Positions 1 through 9,369 of a stretch of DNA of 40,328 nucleotides are shown here, piece by piece. The notes beneath the pieces were generated by a model that ran no database searches, was not told the DNA's origin, and was given only the letters and a program-made list of their open reading frames with translations. This stretch comes from Alcaligenaceae bacterium (GTDB lineage Bacteria; Pseudomonadota; Gammaproteobacteria; Burkholderiales; Burkholderiaceae_B): NCBI GenBank assembly GCA_947378965.1, contig CANCMG010000034.1:1-40328 (forward strand), in the 5' to 3' direction. A program made the position numbers and the translations under genes. The stretch's first letter is position 1. Every line of letters starts with the position of its first letter.

Positions 1-318
1 CAAAAGGTCTTGCGCGCCGATCATCCCGATGTCACCGTGCACGGCTTCGGCGGCGTGCAGAAAAAAAGATGGCGTTCCGGTTGAGGCCAGCGTGGCCGCA
101 ATTTTGCGTCCGATATGGCCCGTTTTACCTAGGCCGCAGACAATCACGCGCCCTCGGCAGGCAAGGATGAGTTCAACGGCCTGGACAAACTCGGCACCCA
201 GGCGCGACTTGAGCGCCAGAATCGACTGAGCTTCGAGCTCGAGAGTTTGCCGGGCAGAGGTTAGCGCCGCTGAGTCATTGAGCGATTTGGGGGGTGTGAG
301 TGAATCTAGGCTTGTCAT
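1..318 (-). CDS. kdsD: Arabinose-5-phosphate isomerase, N-terminal part (runs off window)
   Basis: The minus strand is open from an ATG at 316-318 to the window edge, giving the first 106 residues. It reads as the SIS (sugar isomerase) domain of KdsD/KpsF/GutQ proteins: a leader helix, then VIVCGLGKTGHIGRKIAATL and a segment ending in HAAEAVHGDIGMI, the nucleotide/sugar-phosphate loop and HGD motif typical of the family. Known members convert ribulose 5-phosphate to arabinose 5-phosphate, the first step of KDO synthesis for lipopolysaccharide. The rest of the SIS domain and the two CBS domains would lie outside the window. It is divergent from apt, with about 120 bp between them. The family call is firm; KdsD rather than a paralogue such as GutQ is likely but not proven. 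Confidence 0.85.
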   Translation of the reverse strand, partial: MTSLDSLTPPKSLNDSAALTSARQTLELEAQSILALKSRLGAEFVQAVELILACRGRVIVCGLGKTGHIGRKIAATLASTGTPSFFLHAAEAVHGDIGMIGAQDLL

Positions 319-438
319 GGTTTGAGTTTAAACGGTTCAGCGCCCTGTGGGGGCGCCGCTAGCGTATTCTATGGGTCTGCGCATTGAATTTAGCGTGCAT
401 AAGGTTTCTACTGATTTTTTACCGCGGAGTGCTGTTTG

Positions 439-990
439 ATGATTACGCCAATTCCCTATCAAGACCCCAAGGATCTGGTGCGTGGACTGATCCGCACGGT
501 GCCCGACTGGCCAAAACCAGGGGTGATGTTTCGAGACATCACGCCGATGATGCAAGATCCGCGAGCCTTTCGTGCGTTGATTGATATGTTTGTCTATCGG
601 CATATGCGCAACCGGTTGGATGCAGTCGTTGGCGTTGACGCACGTGGGTTTATTTTTGGCAGCGCCTTAGCCTACGCGTTGAATGTCGGCTTCGTGCCAG
701 TTCGCAAAGCGGGCAAATTGCCGTTTAAGACCGTGGCGCAGCCCTATTCGCTTGAGTATGGTGAGGCGACCGTCGAGGTGCATGAAGACGCGATTAAGCC
801 TGGGCAGCGCGTGCTGCTGGTCGACGATTTGGTAGCGACTGGGGGCACCATGCTGGCGGCGATTAAATTGTTGCAACAACTCGGCGGTAATGTCGCCGAG
901 GCAGCGGCGGTGGTGAACCTTCCTGCCTTGGGGGGCTCGGCGCTGATTGCTCAAACCGATACGCCATTTTTTAGCGTGTGTGAGTTTTAG
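439..990 (+). CDS. apt: Adenine phosphoribosyltransferase
   Basis: This 183-residue protein has the APRT layout: [15 protein letters not shown] near the N-terminus, [15 protein letters not shown] in the middle, and the PRPP-binding loop [17 protein letters not shown] at about residues 128-145. Known enzymes make AMP from adenine and PRPP in cytosolic purine salvage. I chose the ATG at 439 because a GGAG lies about ten bases upstream; an in-frame TTG at 436 would add one residue. The C-terminus (FFSVCEF) matches the usual family end. It is convergent with ilvA, with a hairpin region between them. Confidence 0.95.
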   Translation: MITPIPYQDPKDLVRGLIRTVPDWPKPGVMFRDITPMMQDPRAFRALIDMFVYRHMRNRLDAVVGVDARGFIFGSALAYALNVGFVPVRKAGKLPFKTVAQPYSLEYGEATVEVHEDAIKPGQRVLLVDDLVATGGTMLAAIKLLQQLGGNVAEAAAVVNLPALGGSALIAQTDTPFFSVCEF

Positions 991-1020
991 GGTAAGTCGG
1001 GCATGGTCGGCTTGATGCCT

Positions 1021-1066
1021 AAGGCCCTCGGGCACCGGTGTTGATCGGTGCGCTGATTTAGGCCTT
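1021..1066. terminator. Nested inverted repeat between convergent apt and ilvA
   Basis: Outer arms AAGGCC (1021-1026) and GGCCTT (1061-1066) enclose inner arms GCACCG (1032-1037) and CGGTGC (1046-1051). The element lies between two convergent genes and overlaps the last codons of ilvA. Neither side has a strong T tract, so a bidirectional terminator is plausible but not certain. Confidence 0.4.
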
Positions 1067-2593
1067 GTCTGGCGCAGCGACATGCGACAAAAATAACTTG
1101 TAAACAGGATTGTCTGTTTCATTAAAGTGCGGGTATCCAACCTCCTCTAAAAAGGCCTTGAAGGCCTTTTTGCTGCCGTGTGGCACTTGCATGCCGATCA
1201 AGACCTGACCATACGCTGCGCCCTGATTGCGATAATGAAACAGACTGATATTCCAGTCGGGTTTCATCGCTTGCAAAAAACGCGTCAGCGCCCCTGGGCG
1301 CTCTGGAAACTCGAAGCGATACAGCAGTTCATTGCTGGCCAGCGCCGAGTGTCCGCCAACCATATGACGCAGATGTGTTTTCGACATTTCATCGTGGCTG
1401 AGATCGAGCGTGGCAAAGCCATGCTTGCGAAAGTTTTTTGCAATGTTTGTGGGTTCGTTCGCATCCGCGACCTGAATCCCTACAAAGACATGTGCTAAGT
1501 GCACATCTGAGATGCGGTAGTTAAATTCAGTGACGTTGCGGTTGCCGATTAATTCGCAAAACGAGCGAAAACTGCCGCGTTGTTCGGGCATCGTGACGGC
1601 AAAGACTGCCTCTCGGGCTTCACCCACCTCGGCGCGTTCAGCGACAAAGCGCAGACGGTCAAAGTTCATGTTGGCGCCGCAGGCGATGGCGACCAGAGTT
1701 TTGCCCTGAAGCTTGTGCTCAAGCGCGTACTGTTTGGCGCCGGCCAACGCTAACGCCCCCGCGGGCTCAAGCACGCTGCGGGTATCCTGAAAGACATCTT
1801 TGATCGCAGCGCAGATTGAATCGGTATCGACAACCACAAAGTCATCAACATACTCGCGCACCAGGCGAAAGGTCTCGACGCCGACTTGCTTGACCGCCGT
1901 ACCGTCTGAAAATAAGCCAACTTCGGCGAGAGTAATCCGACGGCCTGCGCGCACGCTTTTTACCATTGCGTCAGAGTCAACCGTTTGAACGCCAATGATT
2001 TTGATGTCGGGGCGCAACTGTTTGACGTAAGCAGCGATGCCACTAATCAGGCCACCGCCACCAATGGCAACAAAAATCGCGTCAATTGGGCCGGCATGCT
2101 GGCGCAGGATCTCCATGCCGATGGTGCCCTGCCCAGCGATAACATCGGGGTCGTCAAAGGGGTGAACGAACGTTAAGTGATGTTTTTTTTCAAGGGTGAG
2201 TGCATGGGCATAGGCATCGCTAAAGCTATCTCCATGCAAAACCACTTGCGCGCCAAGCGCGCGCACAGCATCAATTTTGACCGCTGGCGTGGTGGTGGGC
2301 ATCACAATGGTGGCTTTGCAGCCTAGCCGCTGCGCCGAAAGTGCTACCCCTTGCGCATGGTTGCCTGCCGAGGCCGCGATGACCCCGCGCGCAAGGTTTG
2401 CACGTGGCAAATGGGCCATTTTGTTGTAGGCACCGCGCAGTTTGAAGCTAAAGACGGGTTGGGTATCTTCGCGTTTAAGCAGGACGGTGTTGCCAAGGCG
2501 CGCCGACAATTGCGGGGCGCGCTCAAGCGGTGTTTCAATCGCCACGTCATACACTTTAGATGTCAAAATGCGCTTGAGATAGTCGATGTTCAT
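1058..2593 (-). CDS. ilvA: Threonine ammonia-lyase (threonine dehydratase), biosynthetic
   Basis: The protein has 511 residues, close to the 514 of E. coli IlvA. An N-terminal PLP fold type II domain carries the Schiff-base lysine in SFKLRGAYNKM, plus SAGNHAQGVA and the phosphate-binding loop AIGGGGLISGIAAY. The C-terminal third holds two ACT-like regulatory domains (one begins around GSFRSFCELIGNRNVTEF). Family members convert threonine to 2-oxobutanoate, the committed step to isoleucine, and are inhibited by isoleucine through the ACT domains. The frame is open further upstream to 2662, but the ATG at 2593 starts the conserved MNIDYLKRIL and has an AAGGA five to eight bases upstream. Confidence 0.95.
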   Translation of the reverse strand: MNIDYLKRILTSKVYDVAIETPLERAPQLSARLGNTVLLKREDTQPVFSFKLRGAYNKMAHLPRANLARGVIAASAGNHAQGVALSAQRLGCKATIVMPTTTPAVKIDAVRALGAQVVLHGDSFSDAYAHALTLEKKHHLTFVHPFDDPDVIAGQGTIGMEILRQHAGPIDAIFVAIGGGGLISGIAAYVKQLRPDIKIIGVQTVDSDAMVKSVRAGRRITLAEVGLFSDGTAVKQVGVETFRLVREYVDDFVVVDTDSICAAIKDVFQDTRSVLEPAGALALAGAKQYALEHKLQGKTLVAIACGANMNFDRLRFVAERAEVGEAREAVFAVTMPEQRGSFRSFCELIGNRNVTEFNYRISDVHLAHVFVGIQVADANEPTNIAKNFRKHGFATLDLSHDEMSKTHLRHMVGGHSALASNELLYRFEFPERPGALTRFLQAMKPDWNISLFHYRNQGAAYGQVLIGMQVPHGSKKAFKAFLEEVGYPHFNETDNPVYKLFLSHVAAPDKA

Positions 2594-2704
2594 GTGATCC
2601 TTGGTCGCGCTTGATTGATGCACGAGTGTTGCGGCTGCGCGCCTCGCACTCTTGCTTGTCATTATCCCATGTGCCGAAGTCAGAGATTGATGCTTTAGGA
2701 GTGT

Positions 2705-3313
2705 GTGCTGGACTCTATTTTCGCCCCGTTACTTGAGCTGCTTGCCTTACCGTCGGTCGGTTTGGGGGCGATATTTGTGATCAGTGCGCTTGCCGCGACG
2801 ATCTTGCCTTTGGGCTCTGAGCCAATATTTTTAGGCTATCTGGCATTAAAGCCAGAGTTTTTCTGGGCTGCCGTGCTGGTGGCCACGGCAGGCAATAGCC
2901 TGGGTGGCTTCATGACTTATTGGATGGGAGCGGGCGCGCATCTGGCTTTTCAACGCTTGCGGCGACCACGCTTAGACGCCGGCGGTACTGCGGTAGCCCA
3001 ACAAGGCGAGCCCCGCGCAGTTGACGACCTAGGTTCGCCTGTGTCGCAAAGTCCAGCGCAGTGCGAAGCCAGCGCGAGCCCAGCGGGCACCGTTGCGGGG
3101 TCTTCGCTGCCACAAACACGGGCTCAGGCGTGGGTGCATCGCTTTGGCGCGCCAATTCTTTTGCTGTCTTGGCTACCGGTAGTCGGCGATCCATTGTGCG
3201 CAGTGGCGGGGTGGTTACGTTTGCCGTGGTTGTCGTGCCTGATTTTCATGATGATTGGCAAGTGCGCGCGTTACTTGGCGCTTGGCGGGGTACTTAAGCT
3301 GTTGCTTCTGTAG
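2705..3313 (+). CDS. YqaA-family (DedA/SNARE-associated-like) inner-membrane protein with a hydrophilic insertion
   Basis: The 202-residue protein has hydrophobic segments at about residues 18-45 and 53-75 and again at 145-200. The order and the GSEPIFLGYLAL and WLPVVGDPLCAVAGWLR motifs match YqaA-type membrane proteins, whose biochemical role is not established; some DedA relatives are lipid scramblases. Residues about 85-140 form a hydrophilic stretch rich in Ala, Pro, Ser and Gln, inserted where relatives have a short loop. The start is uncertain: GTG at 2705 has AGGAG only three bases upstream, and CTG at 2708 is spaced slightly better. It follows ilvA on the opposite strand. Confidence 0.75.
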   Translation: MLDSIFAPLLELLALPSVGLGAIFVISALAATILPLGSEPIFLGYLALKPEFFWAAVLVATAGNSLGGFMTYWMGAGAHLAFQRLRRPRLDAGGTAVAQQGEPRAVDDLGSPVSQSPAQCEASASPAGTVAGSSLPQTRAQAWVHRFGAPILLLSWLPVVGDPLCAVAGWLRLPWLSCLIFMMIGKCARYLALGGVLKLLLL

Positions 3314-3425
3314 CGACCCTACCTCGGGCAAGGTTGTCGAGCCCCGAGCTTTGGGGGTATTCCAAACATCTTCATGGCTTCGCTTAAAATAATACATTGA
3401 GGGTAACTGCAAAGATGTGTCACCT

Positions 3426-6400
3426 ATGAACGCCCCGTTCGCTAGTCATTTATTAAACGCCGAGCCTCTGTCTGACTCTCAGGCACGTTTGCGCGAAATC
3501 CCCTACAACTACACGTCCTTTTCAGACCGAGAAGTGGTCTGTCGCTTGTTGGGTGACGACGCCTGGGTCTTGCTGTTCGATTTGCGCGGCGAACGCCGCA
3601 CTGGCCGCTCGGCCCGTATGCTGTACGAGGTGTTAGGTGACATCTGGGTGGTGCGCCGTAATCCGTACTTGCAAGACGATCTGCTTGATAACCCTAAAAG
3701 ACGAAAATTACTGATTGAAGCGCTGCAACACCGACTCGCTGAGATCGATAAGCGTCGTGCGGGCGACGATGCCGGTCGTGACGAAAAAGTGGCAACTCTG
3801 CTCGAGCGCGCGCGCTTAGCGGTCGGGGCGTTTGAGCAAGAGTTCGAGCAGACTGGTCGCTTGCGGCGCCAGGTACAAAAAACCTTAGGTCGGCTGACTG
3901 CCCGCGACAACATCAAGTTTGATGGCTTGTCGCGTGTCTCGCACGTGACCGATGCGACCGACTGGCGTGTTGAGTACCCGTTTGTCGTGCTCACCCCTGA
4001 TACCGAAGATGAAATCGCGGGTTTGGTGCGCGGGTGCATTGAACTAGGCTTGACCATTGTGCCCAGAGGCGGCGGCACTGGCTACACCGGCGGCGCGATC
4101 CCTTTGACCTGGCGTTCGGCGGTCATTAATACTGAAAAACTCGATACCCTTGGCGCGGTTGAACTCATCGCATTGCCTGGGGTCGCTGACCCCGTGGCAA
4201 CCGTGCGCGCCGGCGCCGGCGTGGTAACGAAGCGAGTCTCTGAAGCCGCCGAGCTTGCGGGGTTTGTCTTTGCGGTCGACCCCACGTCTGCAGATGCCTC
4301 TTGCGTAGGCGGCAACGTCGCCATGAACGCGGGCGGTAAAAAAGCAGTGCTTTGGGGTACTGCCTTAGATAACCTCGCCTGGTGGCGGATGGTTGACCCC
4401 GATGGCAACTGGCTCGATGTCACGCGCCTTGAGCACAACATGGGCAAAATCCACGAAGCTGGGCGAGTTAGGTTTCAATTGCAATGGTCTGACGGCACAG
4501 CGCCCGCGGGCGAGCGTCCTTTGCGCACTGAAATTCTAGACGTCGACGGCGCTGGGTTGCGTAAGGTTGGGTTAGGTAAAGATGTGACCGATAAGTTTTT
4601 ATCGGGCTTGCCAGGTGTGCAAAAAGAAGGCTGTGACGGTCTGATTACGGCCGCGCGGTGGGTGTTGCATCGTATGCCTCGCCACACTCGCACAGTCTGC
4701 CTTGAGTTTTTTGGTCAGGCGCGTGATTCAATCCCCTCGATTGTTGAAATTAAAAACTACCTTGATCAAACTGGCCGCGCCCGTGGTGCGTTGTTAGCCG
4801 GACTTGAGCACCTCGACGAGCGTTACTTACGCGCGGTGGGGTATTCAACCAAAAGTAAACGCGGCGTATTGCCAAAAATGGTGCTGTTTGGCGATATTGT
4901 GGGTGACGATGAGTCGGCCGTCGCTGCCGCGACCAGCGAGGTCGTGCGACTCGCCAATACACGCCACGGCGAAGGCTTTATTGCTGTCAGCGCAGAAGCG
5001 CGTAAAAAGTTTTGGCTCGACCGGGCACGCACTGCGGCTATTGCGCGTCACACCAACGCGTTCAAAATTAATGAAGACGTGGTGATCCCGCTTGACCGGA
5101 TGGGCGAGTACACCGATCACATCGAGCGCATCAATATTGAGCTCTCGATTAGCAACAAGCTCAAGCTGCTTGATGCCTTGCAAGCGGTGTGCGCGGGTGG
5201 GTTGCCTGTGGCCAAGCTTGACCGAAGCACTGAAGAGGGCGTGTCGATCGAAGAGGCGCTCAACGAGCGTAAAGCGCAAGCCCTTGAGGTGCTTGGGCAT
5301 GTGCGTCGGCGCTGGAAATGGGTGCACGACAATCTTGACTTGTCGTTGCAGCAAGCGCTTGAATCATTCGAGACGTATGGCTTGGGTGCCTTAGCTGTCA
5401 CTGCGCGCGAGCGGCTGAACAACCAGCCGACTGCGCGTCTGTTTGACATGGCGCAAGACCGCAGCCTGCGAGTCTCCTGGAAAACCGAAGTCAAGGCCGA
5501 GCTCTCGGGCCTGTTCAGTGGCGCAGATTTTGCACCCGTCATGACTGAGCTGCAGGCTGTTCATGCCCGAGTGTTAAAAAGCCGCGTCTTTGTTGCTCTG
5601 CATATGCACGCGGGCGACGGCAATGTGCACACAAACATCCCCGTCAACTCTGACGATTATGAAATGCTTGGTGAGGCCAACGCGGTGGTGGCTCGCATTA
5701 TGCAAATCGCGCGCGATCTCGATGGGGTGATTTCAGGCGAGCATGGCATTGGCCTGACCAAGTATGAGTTTTTATCTTCGGCAGAGCTGGCGCCGTTTCA
5801 GGATTACAAGCGCAAGATTGATCCAAACGATCACTTTAACGCTGGCAAACTTATGCCTGGGGCCGATTTGCGCAACGCCTGGACGCCGAGTTTTGGTTTG
5901 ATGGGTCACGAATCCCTCATCATGCAGCAAAGTGATATTGGTGCGATTAGCCACTCGATCAAAGACTGTTTGCGTTGCGGCAAATGTAAGCCGGTGTGCG
6001 CTACCCATGTGCCGCGTGCCAACCTGCTGTATTCGCCACGCAATAAAATTTTGGCCACGTCGCTGTTGATTGAGGCCTTTTTATACGAAGAGCAAACTCG
6101 GCGCGGGATTAGCCTAAAACATTGGGAAGAGTTCGAAGACGTGGCCGACCATTGCACGGTGTGTCATAAGTGCTACAACCCGTGCCCGGTTGATATTGAT
6201 TTTGGCGAGGTATCGATGAACATGCGCGCGTTGTTGCGTCGCATGGGCCATAAGTCGTTTAATCCCGGCACCTCTGCGGCGATGTTCTTTTTAAATGCCA
6301 AAGACCCGGCAACGATCAATGCAACGCGGCTTGCGATGGTGGGTGTTGGTTATAAGGTGCAGCGGTTTGTGCACGACTTGTTTTCAAAGTTTGCGCGTAA

Positions 6401-7364
6401 GCAAACTGCGAAACCCCCAGCAACCGTGGGCAAGCCTGCCCTGCGCGAGCAGGTGGTGCATTTTATAAATAAAAAAATGCCTGGTAACTTGCCTAAGCAG
6501 CCCGCGCGCAAATTACTGGATATCGAAGACGCTGATTACGTGCCAATCATCCGACCGCGTGAAACCTCGGCCGAAACGGAAGCGGTGTTTTATTTTCCGG
6601 GCTGTGGCTCTGAGCGTTTGTTTTCACAAGTTGGGTTGGCGACCCAAGCAATGCTTTGGCACGCTGGCGTACAAACAGTTTTGCCGCCAGGTTATTTGTG
6701 CTGCGGTTACCCCCAACGCGCCAACGGCATGGACGATAAAGCCGAAAAAATCATCACCGACAATCGCGTGCTATTTCATCGTGTTGCTAATACGTTGAAT
6801 TATCTCGATATCAAAACGGTCGTGGTCAGTTGCGGCACTTGTTACGATCAGCTAGCAGGCTATGAATTTGACAAGATTTTTCCTGGCTGTCGCTTGATTG
6901 ATATTCATGAGTACCTGCTTGAAAAAGGCATCAAGCTCGAGGGTGTTCAAGGCACGCGGTACATGTATCACGATCCGTGTCATACGCCCATGAAACTGCA
7001 AGATCCGATGAAAACAGTGCGCTCGTTGGTGGGTGATTCTGCGATTAAAACTGAGCGGTGCTGCGGCGAGTCTGGCACGCTGGCGGTCACACGGCCTGAT
7101 ATCTCTACCCAAGTGCGGTTTCGCAAAGAAGAAGAGCTCGCTAAAAACACAAAAGAATTGCGTGCAGATGGTTTTGAGGGCGACATTAAGATGTTGACCT
7201 CGTGCCCTTCGTGCATGCAAGGCTTGTCGCGTTTTGAGCAAGATACTGAAGCTAAAGCCGACTACATTGTGGTTGAAATGGCGCGACTGATTCTGGGTAA
7301 AAACTGGCTGGAAGAGTACGTTAAAAAAGCCAACGATGGTGGTATTGAGCGCGTGCTGGTTTAG
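3426..7364 (+). CDS. DUF3683-type FAD-linked dehydrogenase / Fe-S oxidoreductase fusion
   Basis: This very large cytosolic-looking protein (1,312 residues) combines modules that are often separate polypeptides. Residue numbers count from the ATG at 3426. A DUF3683-like N-terminus (about 1-150) is followed by an FAD_binding_4 (PCMH) domain with [12 protein letters not shown] near 212. An FAD-oxidase C-terminal region carries [12 protein letters not shown] near 721 and [12 protein letters not shown] near 771. A two-cluster ferredoxin-like region has [11 protein letters not shown] (~848) and [12 protein letters not shown] (~909). Two CCG (cysteine-rich) repeats then follow: [35 protein letters not shown] and SCPSCMQG. 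The layout resembles GlcD/Dld plus GlcF and E. coli YdiJ, so oxidation of a D-2-hydroxy acid is likely, but the substrate cannot be read from sequence. A GTG at 3417 is an alternative start. Confidence 0.88.
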   Translation: MNAPFASHLLNAEPLSDSQARLREIPYNYTSFSDREVVCRLLGDDAWVLLFDLRGERRTGRSARMLYEVLGDIWVVRRNPYLQDDLLDNPKRRKLLIEALQHRLAEIDKRRAGDDAGRDEKVATLLERARLAVGAFEQEFEQTGRLRRQVQKTLGRLTARDNIKFDGLSRVSHVTDATDWRVEYPFVVLTPDTEDEIAGLVRGCIELGLTIVPRGGGTGYTGGAIPLTWRSAVINTEKLDTLGAVELIALPGVADPVATVRAGAGVVTKRVSEAAELAGFVFAVDPTSADASCVGGNVAMNAGGKKAVLWGTALDNLAWWRMVDPDGNWLDVTRLEHNMGKIHEAGRVRFQLQWSDGTAPAGERPLRTEILDVDGAGLRKVGLGKDVTDKFLSGLPGVQKEGCDGLITAARWVLHRMPRHTRTVCLEFFGQARDSIPSIVEIKNYLDQTGRARGALLAGLEHLDERYLRAVGYSTKSKRGVLPKMVLFGDIVGDDESAVAAATSEVVRLANTRHGEGFIAVSAEARKKFWLDRARTAAIARHTNAFKINEDVVIPLDRMGEYTDHIERINIELSISNKLKLLDALQAVCAGGLPVAKLDRSTEEGVSIEEALNERKAQALEVLGHVRRRWKWVHDNLDLSLQQALESFETYGLGALAVTARERLNNQPTARLFDMAQDRSLRVSWKTEVKAELSGLFSGADFAPVMTELQAVHARVLKSRVFVALHMHAGDGNVHTNIPVNSDDYEMLGEANAVVARIMQIARDLDGVISGEHGIGLTKYEFLSSAELAPFQDYKRKIDPNDHFNAGKLMPGADLRNAWTPSFGLMGHESLIMQQSDIGAISHSIKDCLRCGKCKPVCATHVPRANLLYSPRNKILATSLLIEAFLYEEQTRRGISLKHWEEFEDVADHCTVCHKCYNPCPVDIDFGEVSMNMRALLRRMGHKSFNPGTSAAMFFLNAKDPATINATRLAMVGVGYKVQRFVHDLFSKFARKQTAKPPATVGKPALREQVVHFINKKMPGNLPKQPARKLLDIEDADYVPIIRPRETSAETEAVFYFPGCGSERLFSQVGLATQAMLWHAGVQTVLPPGYLCCGYPQRANGMDDKAEKIITDNRVLFHRVANTLNYLDIKTVVVSCGTCYDQLAGYEFDKIFPGCRLIDIHEYLLEKGIKLEGVQGTRYMYHDPCHTPMKLQDPMKTVRSLVGDSAIKTERCCGESGTLAVTRPDISTQVRFRKEEELAKNTKELRADGFEGDIKMLTSCPSCMQGLSRFEQDTEAKADYIVVEMARLILGKNWLEEYVKKANDGGIERVLV

Positions 7365-7505
7365 CGTGCTGCGGGTACTGAGAGGGCACTAAATTTTTGA
7401 TCCCCTTGGTACCACGTCTGCACGCATTCAGCGCGATCTTGTCGCCGCGACCGCACTAAGACTGCTGTAAGTTAAAACACACTGATGCATAAGGCTTGAA
7501 CGTTC

Positions 7506-8444
7506 ATGCGCTATATCCCCGAAGCTCAATCGTCTGTCGTCGTTACGCATGAGATGGCCTTTGAGGCCATCGGTGAAGCCTTTAAGGCGGCCAGCGCCTC
7601 AGGTTCGGTGGTGTTCCCGGCGCTGATTGCCCACGGCTCAGATCCAGGTAACCGCTTTTCGGTGAAGTCAGGTGCCACCGAGGCGCTCGCGGGTTTAAAA
7701 ATGGGCTTTATCTGGCCCGGCAACACCGCCAAGGGCTTGCCGACGCACAATTCTGTGACGGTTTTGTTCAATCAAGACACCGGTGGCGTGCATGCTGTGA
7801 TTGAGTCGGGCGTGGTGAACGCATATCGCACGGCTGCGGCCGACGCAGTGGCAACCAATCAGTTGGCGCGTAAAAATGCCAAGACGCTTGCCGCGTTTGG
7901 CGCGGGCAATCAGGCTGGCTACGACTGCATGGCGATCGCCCGCATTCGCAATATCGAGACTGTGCTGGTCGTCAATGCAGACCCCTTACGTGCAGAGCGT
8001 TTTGCGAAACGCCTGGCCGCGCACGGGTTGAAGGTCGAACGCGCATCGGCGCAAGACGCCTGCGAGCGTGCCGATATCATCGTCACGGCAACGCCCGCAA
8101 AAGCTCCGTTGTTTGAAGCGGCTTGGATACGACCAGGCACCCACATTTCGTGCATGGGTGCTGACGGCATTGGTAAACAAGAATTGCCCGTCGGTCTGTA
8201 CGGCCGCGCGCAGCTCTTTTGTGACTTAGCAGCGCAGTCGGTGGTGATTGGTGAGTTTCAGCATGCGGCGACGTTGATTCAGGCCGGTACCGTCACCTTG
8301 ACGCAAATCGGCGCTGTACTCAGTGGTCAGGCCTTGGGTCGTCAAGACGACCAAGCGATTACCATTTTTGATAGTTCAGGCATTGCACTGCAAGACCTTT
8401 ATATTGCTGAGCGTTTGTTGACCGCTTGCCCAGCCAGCGCTTAG
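7506..8444 (+). CDS. Ornithine cyclodeaminase / mu-crystallin family protein
   Basis: This 312-residue protein spans the full OCD/mu-crystallin fold. A Rossmann NAD(P) segment begins AAFGAGNQAGYDCMAI near residue 128, preceded by SGVVNAYRTAAADAVATNQL, the region holding the conserved substrate arginine. GTHISCMGADG and DSSGIALQDL are also family motifs. Members include ornithine cyclodeaminase, alanine dehydrogenase and ketimine or 1-pyrroline-2-carboxylate reductases, so the substrate stays open. The start ATG at 7506 has AAGG about 13 bases upstream. It is convergent with the 5-oxoprolinase operon, separated by a tandem-repeat stretch. An amino-acid role would suit that context but is inference. 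Confidence 0.85.
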   Translation: MRYIPEAQSSVVVTHEMAFEAIGEAFKAASASGSVVFPALIAHGSDPGNRFSVKSGATEALAGLKMGFIWPGNTAKGLPTHNSVTVLFNQDTGGVHAVIESGVVNAYRTAAADAVATNQLARKNAKTLAAFGAGNQAGYDCMAIARIRNIETVLVVNADPLRAERFAKRLAAHGLKVERASAQDACERADIIVTATPAKAPLFEAAWIRPGTHISCMGADGIGKQELPVGLYGRAQLFCDLAAQSVVIGEFQHAATLIQAGTVTLTQIGAVLSGQALGRQDDQAITIFDSSGIALQDLYIAERLLTACPASA

Positions 8445-8547
8445 GCCTCAAGCGCAGGCCCAAGCTTAGCGAACGCTCTAGCCTGGCGCAAGCTCAGAGT
8501 TCACTCAAGCTAAGACTTAAGCCTAGATCAAGTTAGGCCTCAAACCA

Positions 8548-8602
8548 AGATCAAACCCAGATCAAACCCAGATCAAACCAAGATCAAACCCAGATCAAGC
8601 CA
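8548..8602. repeat. 11-bp tandem repeat, five units, with a degenerate flank
   Basis: Five consecutive 11-bp units follow the pattern AGATCAARCCM: AGATCAAACCC at 8548 and 8559, AGATCAAACCA at 8570, AGATCAAACCC at 8581, AGATCAAGCCA at 8592. Weaker, decayed copies of similar words (TCAAGCTAAG, CCTAGATCAAG, AGGCCTCAAACC) extend back to about 8500. The array fills the space between two convergent genes and stops four bases before the pxpA stop codon. I see no open gene in it. Confidence 0.9.
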
Positions 8603-8606
8603 AGTC

Positions 8607-9362
8607 TCAAGCCCCGACCTCAATCCCTGCATTGAGGAGCGCTTCACGGATTGCTTTGGCAAACATCACCGCGCCTGGCTGGTCGCCATGAATACACAGC
8701 GTATCGGCTTGCACCTTCACCACGCTGCCGTCGTTGGCGGTAAGGGTGCCGGTTTGCACCATTTGCAAGACGTGCTTAATGGATACCTGCACGTCTTCGA
8801 TCATGGCGCCTGGTTTGTTACGCGGGCTGAGCGTACCATCGGGTGAGTAGGTGCGATCACCAAACACTTCTTGCGCGACATGCAGGCCGATCGATTGTGC
8901 GATGGGTACCATGGCGCTGCCCGCTAAGACAAAAAACACAAGCTCGCGATCCACATCGTAGGTCGCCTGAGCCAACGCACGAGCAAGCCCTTCATCTTTG
9001 ACCGCCATATTGTAGAGCTGACCGTGCGCTTTGACATGACGCAGACGAGCACCTTGTGAGGCTGCCACGCCAGCCAAGGCGCCAATCTGCACCACCATCA
9101 TGTCGTAAGCCTCTTGATCCGTAATGGCCATGTTGCGACGACCAAAGCCTTGAATGTCGGGCAGTCCCGGATGAGCGCCGAGGGCCACGCCCTGCTTGAG
9201 TGCGGCGGCTACGGTCTTACGCATTGTGGCCGGGTCCCCGCCATGAAAACCACAGGCAATGTTTGCCGACGAGACGTAGGGCAAAATGGCCTCGTCATTG
9301 CCTAGTTTCCAAACGCCAAAGCTTTCGCCCATATCGCAGTTCAGGTCAATTCGTAGTGTCAT
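8607..9362 (-). CDS. pxpA: 5-oxoprolinase subunit A (LamB/YcsF family)
   Basis: The 251-residue protein starts with the family signature RIDLNCDMGESFGVW, continues with the metal-site region IACGFHGGDP, and has GAHPGLPDIQGFGRR and VKAHGQLYNM. PxpA with PxpB and PxpC forms the ATP-dependent prokaryotic 5-oxoprolinase, which opens 5-oxo-L-proline (pyroglutamate) to glutamate. The ATG at 9362 is chosen because conservation begins there; the frame is open 105 bases further upstream without similarity. It is the last gene of pxpB-pxpC-pxpA and starts seven bases after the pxpC stop. Confidence 0.95.
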   Translation of the reverse strand: MTLRIDLNCDMGESFGVWKLGNDEAILPYVSSANIACGFHGGDPATMRKTVAAALKQGVALGAHPGLPDIQGFGRRNMAITDQEAYDMMVVQIGALAGVAASQGARLRHVKAHGQLYNMAVKDEGLARALAQATYDVDRELVFFVLAGSAMVPIAQSIGLHVAQEVFGDRTYSPDGTLSPRNKPGAMIEDVQVSIKHVLQMVQTGTLTANDGSVVKVQADTLCIHGDQPGAVMFAKAIREALLNAGIEVGA

Positions 9363-9369
9363 GATGGTC

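Noticed and set aside
29-229. Plus-strand open frame at the left edge
   Set aside because: It runs antisense to the clear kdsD coding sequence and resembles no family.
2594-2662. Upstream start for ilvA
   Set aside because: The extra 23 residues lack similarity, and the ATG at 2593 has a good ribosome binding site and begins the conserved region.
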